Below, piece after piece: positions 9,501 through 19,260 of a DNA stretch of 64,000 bases. The position numbers and the translations under genes are program-made. The first letter of the stretch is position 1. Each line of letters begins with the position of its first letter. Source of the stretch: Rhipicephalus microplus (lineage: Eukaryota > Arthropoda > Arachnida > Ixodida > Ixodidae); the NCBI RefSeq assembly GCF_043290135.1, contig NC_134705.1, positions 38,218,271 to 38,282,270 of the forward strand, read 5' to 3'. Under the pieces are notes generated by a model that was given only the letters and a program-made list of their open reading frames with translations, ran no database searches and was not told the origin of the DNA.

Positions 9501-10509
9501 AATTCAATGCAGTTTGGGCAAGTTATATTTCCGTTTCAAACATGGCGGACTACTGCCGATTGCTTTATCGTATTTCCCTGTGCAAAAGGCGATTCTATTT
9601 GTAGAATGAAACAAACAAAAAAGATGAAAACTGGAACAGACTAGACTCTTTACTGGGTATAATTTTCTTCTGGGTAATGTTTTTCCGAGAGCGTGGGTGC
9701 TCCTCCACTTCGCTTTCACTCAGTGATAACCTCTGCATGCACGAGGTCATCTTCTCGTTCGTTAACTTGACCGTGTCTTTATTTCAGGGATTCCCACTTC
9801 ACCTTAGAAAGATAACCTCATGATGGTTGAGCGCATTGTTTTTGGTACATGATTAACTTAGCTGATATTCGTATGAAGAAAAGTCTGGCTCGTGCTTCGC
9901 ATAATGAACGCCACTAAAGCTGTGTCTGCAAAATGTGTCGGGACCCATTATTTCTCTTGGCGCACTAAGGGGCGTTAGAGCGAGCCGTCATCCAGAAAAG
10001 CAGGCTTGGAGAAACCCTCGGAATGGCCTCTTTCTTGATGATGAGCATTCGTTTTAAGTTTGATCAGTGCCGGATCCCCACAGTGCTTGCAAGAAAGTTC
10101 CCACAGTGCTTGCAAGAATAAGGATGCCCTGAGCTTAAAAAGTTAGCACCTTAACTGAAAACAGCGTACACGTGATGGTAAAGAAGAGGTCACTTACACT
10201 GGTCGAGACGAACCCCTTTAATTGGCTAACTTTTGAACAAAACAAAAGGTGACACGAACTACACGCAGTTCACGCTATACGCTGATGGCAAAAATCACAG
10301 TTGTCAGCTGTTGGTGATCTGATGCTGTGAGGAAAGCGTCTCGTCTTAAATGCTGTGGTCATCGACACTTCCAACGTTCTTACTTGTGCTTTATCACTAG
10401 CAACACTGGCTTCCTGCACCCAAATTTCATAAATAAATCTGAAACCATTCCAAATTTTTACAAAACCTTGCGTCGTGGCCTACGTAACGTGACGCTAATA
10501 CCTCTTGTG
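9501..10509. other. Unassigned intergenic stretch
   Basis: Contains a short perfect direct repeat, CCCACAGTGCTTGCAAGAA, at 10077-10095 and 10100-10118. Short frames at 9504-9719 (minus) and 10327-10614 (plus, running into composite copy 2) have no recognisable content. Confidence 0.5.
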
Positions 10510-11243
10510 GGTGATAGTGAAATATATGAAATTCAAAACACGCCAGGCCTGCGCGGAAGGCGCAGAACAGTCACAACAAAAGCTAGAACAGCGTCCCTTC
10601 AGAGCCTTTTCTAAACATTCAATGGGTTTCAACACTCAATGGGTTTGAACTCAATGTCCGGGCAAGCACGCTTTCTGGGTACCCACTACGGTATTTATAA
10701 TAATTATTTTTGGGTAGTGGGAAAGCAATCGCTTTGCTATTCTTCCTCGTGCTTTTGAAAAGCGTGTTATCCGCTTAGCACTTGCAAAGCATTTTGTGTC
10801 ACTCGTTAATGCAGTGGCTGACTACAATTAGGAATAGTGCCTGAAGTGGATATGCGCCACATTGAATATTTGGTCAAGAACAAGCTTTTTTAGTGGATTG
10901 GAGCATTGGACGACCGATTCGTTACGTTTTTCGCACTGTATGACCCCTGATTGTTCTTCTGCTGTTCTAAGACGCTGTATTACTCATAGTAACGCGATTC
11001 TTATCCCAACATCAAGCCTGCCTAAGACAAGTTTGCGAAATAGTCTCAAGCACCTGCAGGGATCAGTGGTGGAATCATCGCTGGCACGCAGGGGACCCGG
11101 GTTCAAGCCCCACTGTGCTTGGCACTAGGATTTTGTTTGCTTATTTCTGTGATAGTGGCTACGAATACCGGCGGTGGCAGCGGTGGACAACTACAGTAGC
11201 GCGCGTGACCCAAGTTTTGATCTCATAACAGTTTTCGCAGTAA
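10510..11243 (+). repeat. Composite repeat, copy 2
   Basis: Second copy of the repeat at 8828-9500. Blocks CGCCAGGCCTGCGC, CTGGGTACCCACTA, CAAGAACAAGCTTTTTTAGT and the terminal SINE are in the same order. It is somewhat longer than copy 1 because of small insertions, including a local duplication of CACTCAATGGGTTT near 10620-10650. Confidence 0.7.
11051..11243 (+). mobile_element. tRNA-derived SINE, second family, copy 2
   Basis: Weak A box (GATCAGTGGTGGAATC) and a good B box (GGGTTCAAGCCCC) followed by the family body (AATACCGGCGGTGGCAGCGG) and tail (CAGTTTTCGCAGTAAAG). It abuts copy B of the CCGT repeat directly, as if one inserted at the end of the other. Confidence 0.7.
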
Positions 11244-12037
11244 AGGTGCCGGAGCAGGAAAAAAAATGGCAGCATATCCACGGGATTAATGATGGACAGT
11301 GGGGCGAAGCTTTCCTCCGTTCATTTATTCTTGCTTCCGTCCATCCATGCGTCTGTCTGTAAGACCATCCGTGCGTCCATCCGCCCATTCGTGCGTAAGT
11401 ATGCTCGTGCATCCACACGTCCATCTTTGTGTCCGTCCCTGCGTTCGTCCATGCATCCGCCCATGCGTCCGTCCATGCGTCCATCCGTCTGTGCAGCCAT
11501 CCGTGCGTCCGTCCATGCATCTGTCTGTGTGTCCGTTCGTCCATCCAGTCAACACTCTAAGTACCACCATCTCGCTTCGTTTCATCATAAATTTCGCATA
11601 TAGAAGCCCCGCCATTCAGCGGACATCACAAGGACAAAACGAGATGTGTCACACGGACACTTTATTACGGCTTGCATTTCATGTCTACTTCCCACCTTTA
11701 ACCACCTCGAGTTAATGGCATATAATAGTTCACTAGTATTCATGGCACTGCGGCCCAACGCTCCCTAAATCTTTCTAAAACTAAGGAGGTTACGCCCAAC
11801 GAGTATAACGTAGTAACCCTTTCAGATAGTGCTCAATGCACAAGCCAATGGCTGCTACAAGGTAATTAGAGATAGGAGAAGTCGGCTTCTAGTTAACGCG
11901 CACGCTGCAAATTTTTCAATGTTGAACAACTCCCAGGAGAAATCTCCTACCAGCACCACCTTGCAGGTCAAAGCGTAAGACATGTTACGTACTACGACGA
12001 GGGACGAACGGGTGCCGCTTTGAAGAGCTTTGCCCCT
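11244..12037. repeat. CCGT/CCAT minisatellite-bearing repeat, copy B
   Basis: Opens with AAAAAAAATGGCAGCATATC and GTGGGGCGAAGC. The pyrimidine-rich array spans about 11320-11545, and a unique part follows (CATATAGAAG, GCCATTCAGCGGACAT, AAACGAGA) that is shared with copy C. It closes near 12020-12037 with GAGCTTTGCCCCTAAAA, a decayed inverse of the opening GGGGCGAAGC. Overlapping 90-140 codon frames on both strands are minisatellite artefacts. Confidence 0.7.
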
Positions 12038-12251
12038 AAAAATAAATACGAATGCATCTCCTAGTCAGGCTAAGTCAGGCGTTCGTTGGAACTCGTCCAC
12101 CACCCTGACCCATAGCAACAAATGTGGGAGAGGGCGGTGGACCCTCACCATGCCACGCTTCATCGTCGGCAGCTGTCAGCACAAGGTTGACACGCCACTG
12201 TGAAACGCCAACGCTGAGCTGAAAACGCTTTTTGTTTTGTTTACCTAATAG

Positions 12252-12306
12252 TGTTTTAAATGCCAAGCATTTCTTAGAGAACGTCGCCACTTTGAGCGTA
12301 TCTATC

Positions 12307-12337
<31 letters not shown>

Positions 12338-13400
12338 CTATCTCTCTATCTATCTATCTATCTATCTATCTATTTAGCCGCCTCCGACTTTAAGCTCTCC
12401 TGGCAGTTTAGATAAGTGTTCATGTCAAAATTGGTATGGCATGACATCAAAGTATGACGAGCGTAATGAAGTAGCCATAAAATGACTGTCATGATATGTA
12501 TGTCATGAATGTTAAGATTTACCTTTCATGGTCTTGCTGCTCTTGCGCTGGTTTAGTTCGCATTACATGTTACAAAACTGACATCTTATGACATGGCTGC
12601 AGGCGAACACAAGAGACGGACCCTAACATGGAAATAAAGACATTCATTCGTGTAAGTCATGAATCATTACTACACGTCAGGCTCATGGTACGCTCGCAGT
12701 CGTTTCACTAGCTTCACATATACGAAAATTGGTGATACTGGACCCGAATGAATGACGAACGCATGTGCTTGGTGCAAACATGATAATCAAAAGATTGGTG
12801 TCATGCAACAACTTGACTACATGACTCGCTCATGATGCGCTCACGGCCGTTCCGTTAGCTTCACTTACAACAAATTTGGTATTACGGGACGTGAATATAT
12901 CACGAAGGTATATAATTGGTTCAAACATGATAATCATGGGATGCGTGTCATGTAACAACATGACTGCATGCCATGCTCACGACGTGCTCGCGGCCGTTTT
13001 GTTTGCTTCACATGTATAAAATTTGGTATTACGTTGCGTGAATGAATGACGAAGGTATGTAACTGGTGATTACATGCTAATCATGACATGCATGTCATGT
13101 AAGAACATGACTGATACCAGACTCGAGTCGCCAATGTACTTCGACGTGACCCGGCGCACGTGCGCGCCAGTGTTCGTTTAGTCTAATCACGCTGGCAATG
13201 CGCCCATCTTCGAGCCATGTGCTCGCAGGCGCGCGCTGCGCTGCGTTGCTTTGATGCATGCATGTTTGAGCGCACCCAGAGTCCCTACGTCACGAAGCTA
13301 GGCAGATGCGGCGTGGTCTGGGTAACGTCATCGGCGGGAAATGCAGCATGTCACACTTCGCGCCGGTTGCCGCCAGGCTAGAGTGCAGCCGGGCTGCACC
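12252..13400 (+). repeat. Satellite-like element, copy 1
   Basis: Starts with a leader (AAGCATTTCTTAGAGAAC), then a TATC microsatellite (12297-12374), then AGCCGCCTCCGACTTTAAGC. About 148-base monomers follow, recognisable by GCTCGCGGCCGTTT, AAATTTGGTATTACG, GTGAATGAATGACGAAGGTA and ATGATAATCATG. A GC-rich core begins near 13110. The same order, reversed, is seen at 24125-25895, including the leader and the tetranucleotide run. No protein is encoded by the monomers. Confidence 0.75.
12297..12374. repeat. (TATC)n microsatellite
   Basis: Nearly pure tetranucleotide run with two interruptions (TATT and TCTC). It sits at a fixed place in the satellite-like element, between the leader and the first monomer. 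Confidence 0.95.
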
Positions 13401-13693
13401 GAAAGTATACTGTCCCTGGACAAAAACTTAAAAACTGAAATAGCGCCATTCGTGTCAATGCGCAGGCTCCTCTCCCCTCACGCGCATGGCAGATTGTAAA
13501 CTACGCTAGTTGAGGAGCTGTATGGCTCCTGGTCACAAAGATGGGCGTGTGCTCATCTTTTCCTTAGAGCTCATCCGGGCGCAGCAGTTCTAGGCGATGC
13601 ACCAAAAGAGTGCTTGAGAAAGAAAGAAATGTAAAACGTCACGTTAAATACGACGATAAGACGTGTACATAAGCAAGTGGGATTGCAGTTTCA

Positions 13694-14200
13694 AAAAAAT
13701 CACAGCACATACACGGAGTGAATGATTACGAGTGAGGCAAAACGTCCATCAGTCCGTCCGTTCATTCTTGCTCCCGTCCGCCTGTGCGTCCATTTGTGTG
13801 TGCCTTTGTTCGTCCATCCGTCCATGCGTTCATCCGTCCGTCCGCTGGTGCGTTCATCCGTTCATCCGTTCGTCTGTCTGTCCATGCGTCCATGTGTCCG
13901 TGCAACCATCTGTTCGTCCATGTTTTGGTGCGTCGGTCCACCCGTCCGTGCAACCATCTGTCCGTCCGCCCTTCGGTGTGTCGGTCCATCTGTCCATCCG
14001 TGCATTTGTCTGTCTTTCCATTCGCGCGTCCTTCCATGCGCAAATCCGTTCATACGTGCGTCCGCTTGTCTGTCTGTCCATCCGTGCGTCCATCCGTTTG
14101 TCTAGTTAACACTTTAAACTCCGCTATCTCGTATCTTTTCAATATATGTTCAATATATAGAAGTACTGCCATTCAGTGGACATTCCAAGGTATAAACGAG
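13694..14200. repeat. CCGT/CCAT minisatellite-bearing repeat, copy C
   Basis: Opens with AAAAAAATCACAGCACATAC, GAGTGAATGATTACGAGT and GGCAAAACGTCC, where the GGGGCGAAGC motif is decayed. A long CCGTCC/CCATCC/CCGTGCG array spans 13745-14105. The distal part shares ATATAGAAG, GCCATTCAGTGGACAT and AAACGAGAGG with copy B, then breaks off at an ACT run. All long frames here are repeat artefacts. Confidence 0.7.
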
Positions 14201-14214
14201 AGGTAGCTACCTGC

Positions 14215-14226
14215 TACTGCTACGAC

Positions 14227-14259
<33 letters not shown>

Positions 14260-14266
14260 TACTACA
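14215..14266. repeat. (ACT)n microsatellite
   Basis: Run of ACT/CTA triplets between copy C of the CCGT repeat and the 3' end of nLTR-3. Confidence 0.9.
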
Positions 14267-14515
14267 TCTATATACATTGCGGAGGAGGAGGAAGAGGATG
14301 CAACTTTATTTGAAGGTAAATCAAAGTAAATGTGGTTGGGCCCCTAGAGGCCCAGGAGCCACCTGGCCGACATCTCTAGGCAGGCCCGGTGCACCAGCCA
14401 CAACTGGTCATCCGAGCCAGTGACTCAAAGAACGACCTCCCACAAGGAAAGGGAAGGGTTAGGGATAGAGTCTATCGCCACGGGCTTTCGGCAGTTCCAC
14501 AAGCCGTGCAAAAGA

Positions 14516-15200
14516 TCAGCCCGGGCTGCCCCGCAGGTCGTGCAATGTGGTTGGTGGAGTTACATAAAATAGATGTGCCTTATAGGGAGAAATCAATGCT
14601 TTTCTCTGCAGCTGGTGCACAACTGAACTCTGATTAGGGTTGAGGGAAAAGTGTGGGGCAGGGAAATCTCGTCTGCCGTTTCGGTAATACCTCGTAATCT
14701 CGTGGTAGGTGCAGATGCCCTCTTGTGGTTTTCTCACGGGTTCGGTTCAGCAAGCCCCCAGGGTCCAGATGGAAAGACCTCGGACATGCGCATGAAGACG
14801 CTCATTCCCGGGAAAACACTCATGGCCAGGCACCCACCTGAGAGTCACCGGATGGAGAAGTGAAGGAATGTTGCTCAGTATGCCTGAGACCGTCTTCAGT
14901 GCTATGCCTTGACGGAAGTATCGATAAGCACTATGGGAAAATGAGTGCAAATTTCTGTAATGGTCGAACCTGCGGCCGCATTCACCACTGCTAGGGCTAG
15001 CGCAACCCCCTCCGCCACGTCGGGGCTTGCCGTTTTAATGGATGCAGAAATGCTATTGCACCCGTCTTCTGTCATGGCAGCAGCTGTGGCCGTTCCTTCA
15101 AGTAGGCCTATCGCAGCGTCGACATAGAGGAAGTCTTCACAATTTTTTTACCGCCACATGTAATAATCAGCGCGTGCCTTGCGTCGGCCCGGATGGTGTT
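14516..15200 (-). pseudogene. RNase H and C-terminus of nLTR-3, broken
   Basis: Pieces in sense order: FLYVDAA (first catalytic Asp, near 15130) and DVAEGVALALAVVNAAA (Glu helix, about 15020-14965). Then a frame change to TLRWVPGHECFPGNERLHAH (the WxPGH end of the domain, about 14830-14770). A further frame change gives PQEGICTYHEITRYYRNGRR and ISPYKAHLFYVTPPTT. The last Cys/His knuckle is not recoverable in one frame. Confidence 0.75.
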
Positions 15201-15372
15201 GAGGATTCAAGTTTCGTGGCAATGGTTTGAGTTGCATGGGTGCCGCGAACCTCATTGGAATAGGCAACCATGCTTCTTCGTTACGCATCGTGTCGCTTGA
15301 TTCGAGCCCCAGGGTTCGGAGCAGGTTCTGCCCTGTAGGTGTCCGAGAAAGGCGCAGGAGCTGATTGCTTCT

Positions 15373-16756
15373 CTATGCCTCTATTATTTCTTGCACTGTA
15401 TTATATAGACCAGTCTCTAGGAGGAGAGTAGTTTTGGTGCGCATGGGCAACCTTAATGCGGTTTTAACCGCCCGCCTGATTATACTATCAGCCTGTTGTA
15501 TTCGCTTTTGAGTGAGGTGGTGATACTGAAGATTGTAAGCGGGGCGACTTACCACCAAAGCTTCAACAATTTTCATAGTGTCATTTTCAGATAGACCATG
15601 ATTGCGTGACGCAATCCGGCAGATCAGTCTGGAAATTCGCTTTATCTGCTTATCAAGAATTTTCAAGGTGTAGTTTCCATCTAAGTTTGATCGGATGTGT
15701 AGACCCGATACCCTAATTTTATGTACTCTTCTCACAGGTTGACAATGCATGTGCAGGTCAATGCTTGGGCCGTGCATGCGGGGTTTAATTGTAAGTAACT
15801 CCGACTTTCCTGGCGAACAGTGGAGGCCCATTCCACTGATAAACCGCTTGATGACGTTGATGGCAGTTTGTGAAACCTCTTGTGCTTCCCCAATAGAGCC
15901 AAGACACACCCACAAAGTCATATCATCGGCGTAAAATGCATGCCGTAATTTAGGAATATCAGCGAGCTCTTTGGCCAATGGGGCCAAGGCTACATTGAAT
16001 AGGAGGGGCGATGGGACAGTTCCCGGTGGTGTACCCCTGTTTGGGAGGGAAAAAGTGGCGTATGTGAGTGTACCTAACCTAACCTCGGCGGTGCATTTTT
16101 CAAAAAAAGAACTTTGAGATAATGCTAGGTCCTATGACCACATCCAGTTGTTGCCAATGTCCTGAGAATATGTTCGTGACCTAAATTGTTGAAATCTTTT
16201 TGTATGTCTAATTCGAGAATGGCTCTCGTTTGGGCTCTCTGCCGTTTGTTGGTATGAAATATAGTCTCTTTAACATGCAGGAGGAGATCCTGCGCGGTAG
16301 GTTGGGGTGAAAGCCAAACTGGGTGATGGGAAAGAAATCGCTAGCTTCTAAATGTGGCTGTAGTCGACGGAGAACAACATTCTCAAAAAATTTACCTACA
16401 CAGCTCGCGAGCGAGATGGGTCGTAAATTTTCGAGAAGTAGTGATTTTCCTGATTTTGTAGTCAGATTGATGTGTGCATGTTTCCAAACACAGGACAGGG
16501 TGTCTTTGCTCCAGTGTTCATTAAAGAGATCCATGAGTTCCTGTAGAGATACGTCATATAAGTTTCGGAGGATCTTGTATGTTACATGATCCGGCCCTGG
16601 TGCAGTGTCCCGGGTAATACAAGCAAAGGCCTCTTTTACCCCTGCAAGCGTGATTTTCGCATCCAAGTTTTCGTCAGGATCAGGAGGTGTTGAAGGGAGT
16701 ACGTTCGAATTCACCGGTAGGGGCTGAGGAATGTAAAGGTTCTTTATGTTTGTCAT
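15373..16756 (-). pseudogene. Reverse transcriptase of nLTR-3, broken
   Basis: The first frame (16756-16208) contains TRDTAPGPDHVTYKILRNL, LENLRPISLASCVGKFFENV and ITQFGFHPNLP, the finger motifs of non-LTR RTs. Between 16208 and 15987 three frame changes are needed to follow AILELDIQKDFNNLGH (motif A), the stretch corresponding to motif B (G-T-P-x-G) and the next frame. From 15987 the frame is clean: HAFYADDMTLW carries an intact YADD box (about 15922-15933), followed by GLHCSPGKSELLTI and the thumb (ADSIIRRAVKTALRLPMRTK, ETGLYNTVQEIIEA). The catalytic Asp pair is intact but the enzyme cannot be made from this copy. Confidence 0.85.
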
Positions 16757-17250
16757 AATGTCTGTGCCTTTTTGTTCTTATAGGTAAATGAGCCACTGGG
16801 TAGCTGTGTTATTGTAGTTTTTTGGCGACGTGGGATCTAGAAGGGCCCTTAGGACGTTCCATGTACGTTTTTTGCCTTTCAGTGTCTCACAAAAGTTTTC
16901 CCACTTCGATTTCGCTAACTGGGTGGCATACTGTGCAGCCTCTTCTGTGACTGCAGTGATACGTGGGCGAAGTTTGTGGTTTAGTCTCTGACGCTTCGAT
17001 CGTTTACAAAGGCTTCATCGGGCCTCCCACAGATGGAGAAGATGGAGGTCAACTTGAAGCACATTTTTCGTGTTCTTAATCTTTTTACCAGCCCTATCGA
17101 TAGGATCTTGTATCCTTTGAGTCCAGGACTCTATAGATTGCGGAGTGGTATCCTCCGCGGCGATAGATGTGCGGAGTTTACCCCAGTCAACGAGGATCTG
17201 CATTTTAGGTCGGAAAATTTTGAAATTTGGCGTATAAGAGTTCGAATCAC
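16757..17250 (-). pseudogene. Endonuclease-RT linker of nLTR-3
   Basis: CDSNSYTPNFKIFRPKMQIL and VDWGKLRTSI, then WTQRI, KNTKNVLQVDLHLLHLWEAR, and after a frame change RLNHKLRPRITAVTEEAAQY and AKSKWENFCETLKGKK. This matches in layout the 'LLHLWEAR...KR..R' spacer between endonuclease and RT of many arthropod non-LTR elements. No catalytic function. Confidence 0.6.
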
Positions 17251-17700
17251 ATGGGATCACTCGATTTAGAAAAAACACTTTGAATATAAGCATTAAAATG
17301 TTCAGCAATATGGAGAGGTTCAACAAGGAGCATGCCACCGCGGTTAAGTTGTTTTATAGGCTTTTTTTTTACTGGACAGGAAACGCGAAAATTTCTGTGG
17401 GGCATTTCTGATATTGTTTGGCAAAGTATTTTCAAAGTACAGACGCTTTGAGTTTGCGACTGCGGAGTTGAGAACGATGTGGTTGGCACTAATAGTATTA
17501 CGGTCAGCCGTTCCTCGTCTTAGCCTTTTGATTTTCGTTTTGATATGCAAAATTTCACGCGTTATCCATGGAGTTGTTTTTCGTACATGTCTTATTTTGT
17601 TTGGAATGATGTTGTCGAGGCAATATAAGCAAATATTTTTGAATTTATCCCATAGCTCGACGGCATCTGAACCACAAAACTAGCTGAGGAAAAGGTCGAG
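17247..17700 (-). pseudogene. Post-endonuclease spacer of nLTR-4
   Basis: Two overlapping frames carry ILHIKTKIKRLRRGTADRN and KRLYFENTLPNNIRNAPQKF, then RFLSSKKK, and in the next frame PLHIAEHFNAYIQSVFSKSS. The F-N-A-Y-I/F-x-S-V-F-S stretch normally precedes the RT fingers, so the break at about 17250 removed the whole RT. Confidence 0.7.
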
Positions 17701-17719
17701 ATGGTCTAACACACAATCA

Positions 17720-18455
17720 TCCTGGGCCATTGAAAAATTTTTGACAAATACAGATTTGGGCCGAGGCCCGGGGTAGCGTAAATTTTCAAAAACACAGGTA
17801 AACTCAACAATTAAATGGTCAGAAATACCGCTACTAACATTCACGGTAACATTCTCAATTTTACGGCTCAGAAAAACTACATCAAGCTGCTTGACCCTGA
17901 AACACGTGTTGGTTGTGTTATGATATGGTGCATGTCATGGCTTAACATTATATCAAAAAGGTAAGACGCGTGAGTGCTTAATCCTGTACTGCAAAAAGTA
18001 TTTTCCCAATCAACGCAGGCAAGTTAAAATCGCCTACCAGAAAAATTCTGTCATGCATAAATGTCGCCATATGGTCACACAAAGCTTTTAAGTACTCCGG
18101 TGGGGAATCGGGTGGACGATAAACAGCAAAAATGAGAAAACAAGACCCCCAACAAGATGCTTTTAAAGTAAGGCTCTCATGATTACTTATCTGTTGCAAA
18201 GCAGTACAGTTACTTCCATGTTTTACCAGATTGGCAACACCGCCGCCACTAGACGATCTATCACGGCGGAATACTTGATAAGAAGGGGGAAAAACAGTAT
18301 CATCCTCGATATCACCCCGTAACCAAGTCTCTGTAATAACTACAACATGTGGGTTATGGCCCAATATGATAGCTTTAAGTTGTTCCGATTTATTTGCAAC
18401 ACTGCGTGTATTTATGTTTAAAAGACGGAGCTGCTTATCGTCAGGGGATCTTTGT
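17720..18455 (-). pseudogene. AP-type endonuclease of nLTR-4, broken
   Basis: The frame runs RLLNINTRSVANKSEQLKAI, NPHVVVITETWL (metal-binding Glu), RDRSSSGGGVANLVKHG, IFAVYRPP and FLVGDFNLP (Asp/Asn pair). It then breaks near 17978. Further on, in other frames, LDVVFLSRK-like and GISDHLIVEFTC (the SDH catalytic His) can be read near 17830-17790. This enzyme nicks target DNA to prime reverse transcription. The main catalytic residues are present but the frame is lost in the last third. Confidence 0.8.
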
Positions 18456-19181
18456 CAGGCGCTGAATTTCCTGTTCGGAGAAGCGCCGAGTAATTCGAGA
18501 GTTTGTGATATCGTCCCATACGAATTTTTCTTTCTCTACTCGAAGTTTGTCGTGTACAAGGGCTACTTTCTTTCCCTGCAGTTTTTCATTTTTGCGCCCT
18601 CCCACAGTAGCTTGCGTTTGCGCAGTGTTTTTTTCGAGTAATCATTTTGGATATATACCTCGGTACCCTTCAGTTTATTAGCGTTCATCAAAACTTGCTC
18701 TTTTTCATTGAAATCCTGAAAGAATATCATCACTGGTCTTTTGTTTCCTGGCTTTCTGATCCTATGTATCCTACAAACTGACCTGCAAGGAACATGAAGC
18801 TTTTTGTCAAATATTTCGGTGAGTACTTTGCGTTTCAAATCGGGCACGGTTTCCGCAGGATCCTCGTTCACTCCAAAAACGACCAAGTTTGCGCGTCTGC
18901 TTCCATCTTCGAGGTCAAATATTTTGGCCTGGAGGAAAGCGATTTTTTTTCCAAATTATCTACCCTAGCTACCCGTTTTTCCATTTCCGCGAAACGCAAG
19001 GCCCACTCACTCATAAGCTTTTGCATGTCGTCCTGTTGAGCTCTAAGTGCTGCGATTTCCGAAGTTATGTTATTTTGGCCCGAAAGGAGTGTTTCAAACA
19101 TTTCCTCTACCGTAGGGCCCGGATTTACCTCGACATCCCCACACAATACCAACAGGCACACACAGTACACATCATACATGA
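18441..19181 (-). pseudogene. ORF1 of nLTR-4 with 2A-like motif, frameshifted
   Basis: The most economical start is the ATG at 19179, giving a hydrophobic leader (MYDVYCVCLLV) that runs straight into LCGDVEVNPGP, a match to the 2A consensus D-(V/I)-E-x-N-P-G-P (19114-19146). Then follow a coiled coil (EEMFETLLSGQNNITSEI, MEKRVARVDNLEKK) and, after a frameshift in an A8 run (18943-18950), SRRANLVVFGVNEDPAE. An RRM-like stretch comes next (SVCRIHRIRKPGNKRPVMIF, LKGTEVYIQNDYSKKTLRKR). A second frameshift near 18600 leads to VALVHDKLRVEKEKFVWDD and the stop at 18441-18443. The frame is also open upstream through the 5' monomers to 19854, so a longer start is possible. Expected role: RNA-binding ORF1 protein. 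2A motifs in LINE ORF1 are known from trypanosomes and sea urchin. Confidence 0.75.
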
Positions 19182-19260
19182 TGCAAAGACACTGCTGGGG
19201 GCACAGCAGGACCACGAGGCCGCGGCAATCACTTCTACATGTAGTGTAACAAGCACCAAC

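Larger units (their letters stand above)
14281..17250 (-). mobile_element. nLTR-3: 5'-truncated non-LTR retrotransposon (RT + RNase H)
   Basis: Minus strand. The 3' end at about 14281 finishes with AATAAAGTTGCATCC followed by a TCC-rich run in sense orientation. Sense order is an endonuclease-RT linker (17240-16757), RT (16756-15373), a linker (15360-15180), RNase H (15150-14750) and a C-terminal region (14737-14400). The endonuclease and ORF1 are absent. The left end of the coding sequence meets nLTR-4 near 17250 in mid-frame, so the two minus-strand elements form an apparent chimera. It is related in layout and motif wording to nLTR-2 but not the same sequence. Confidence 0.8.
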
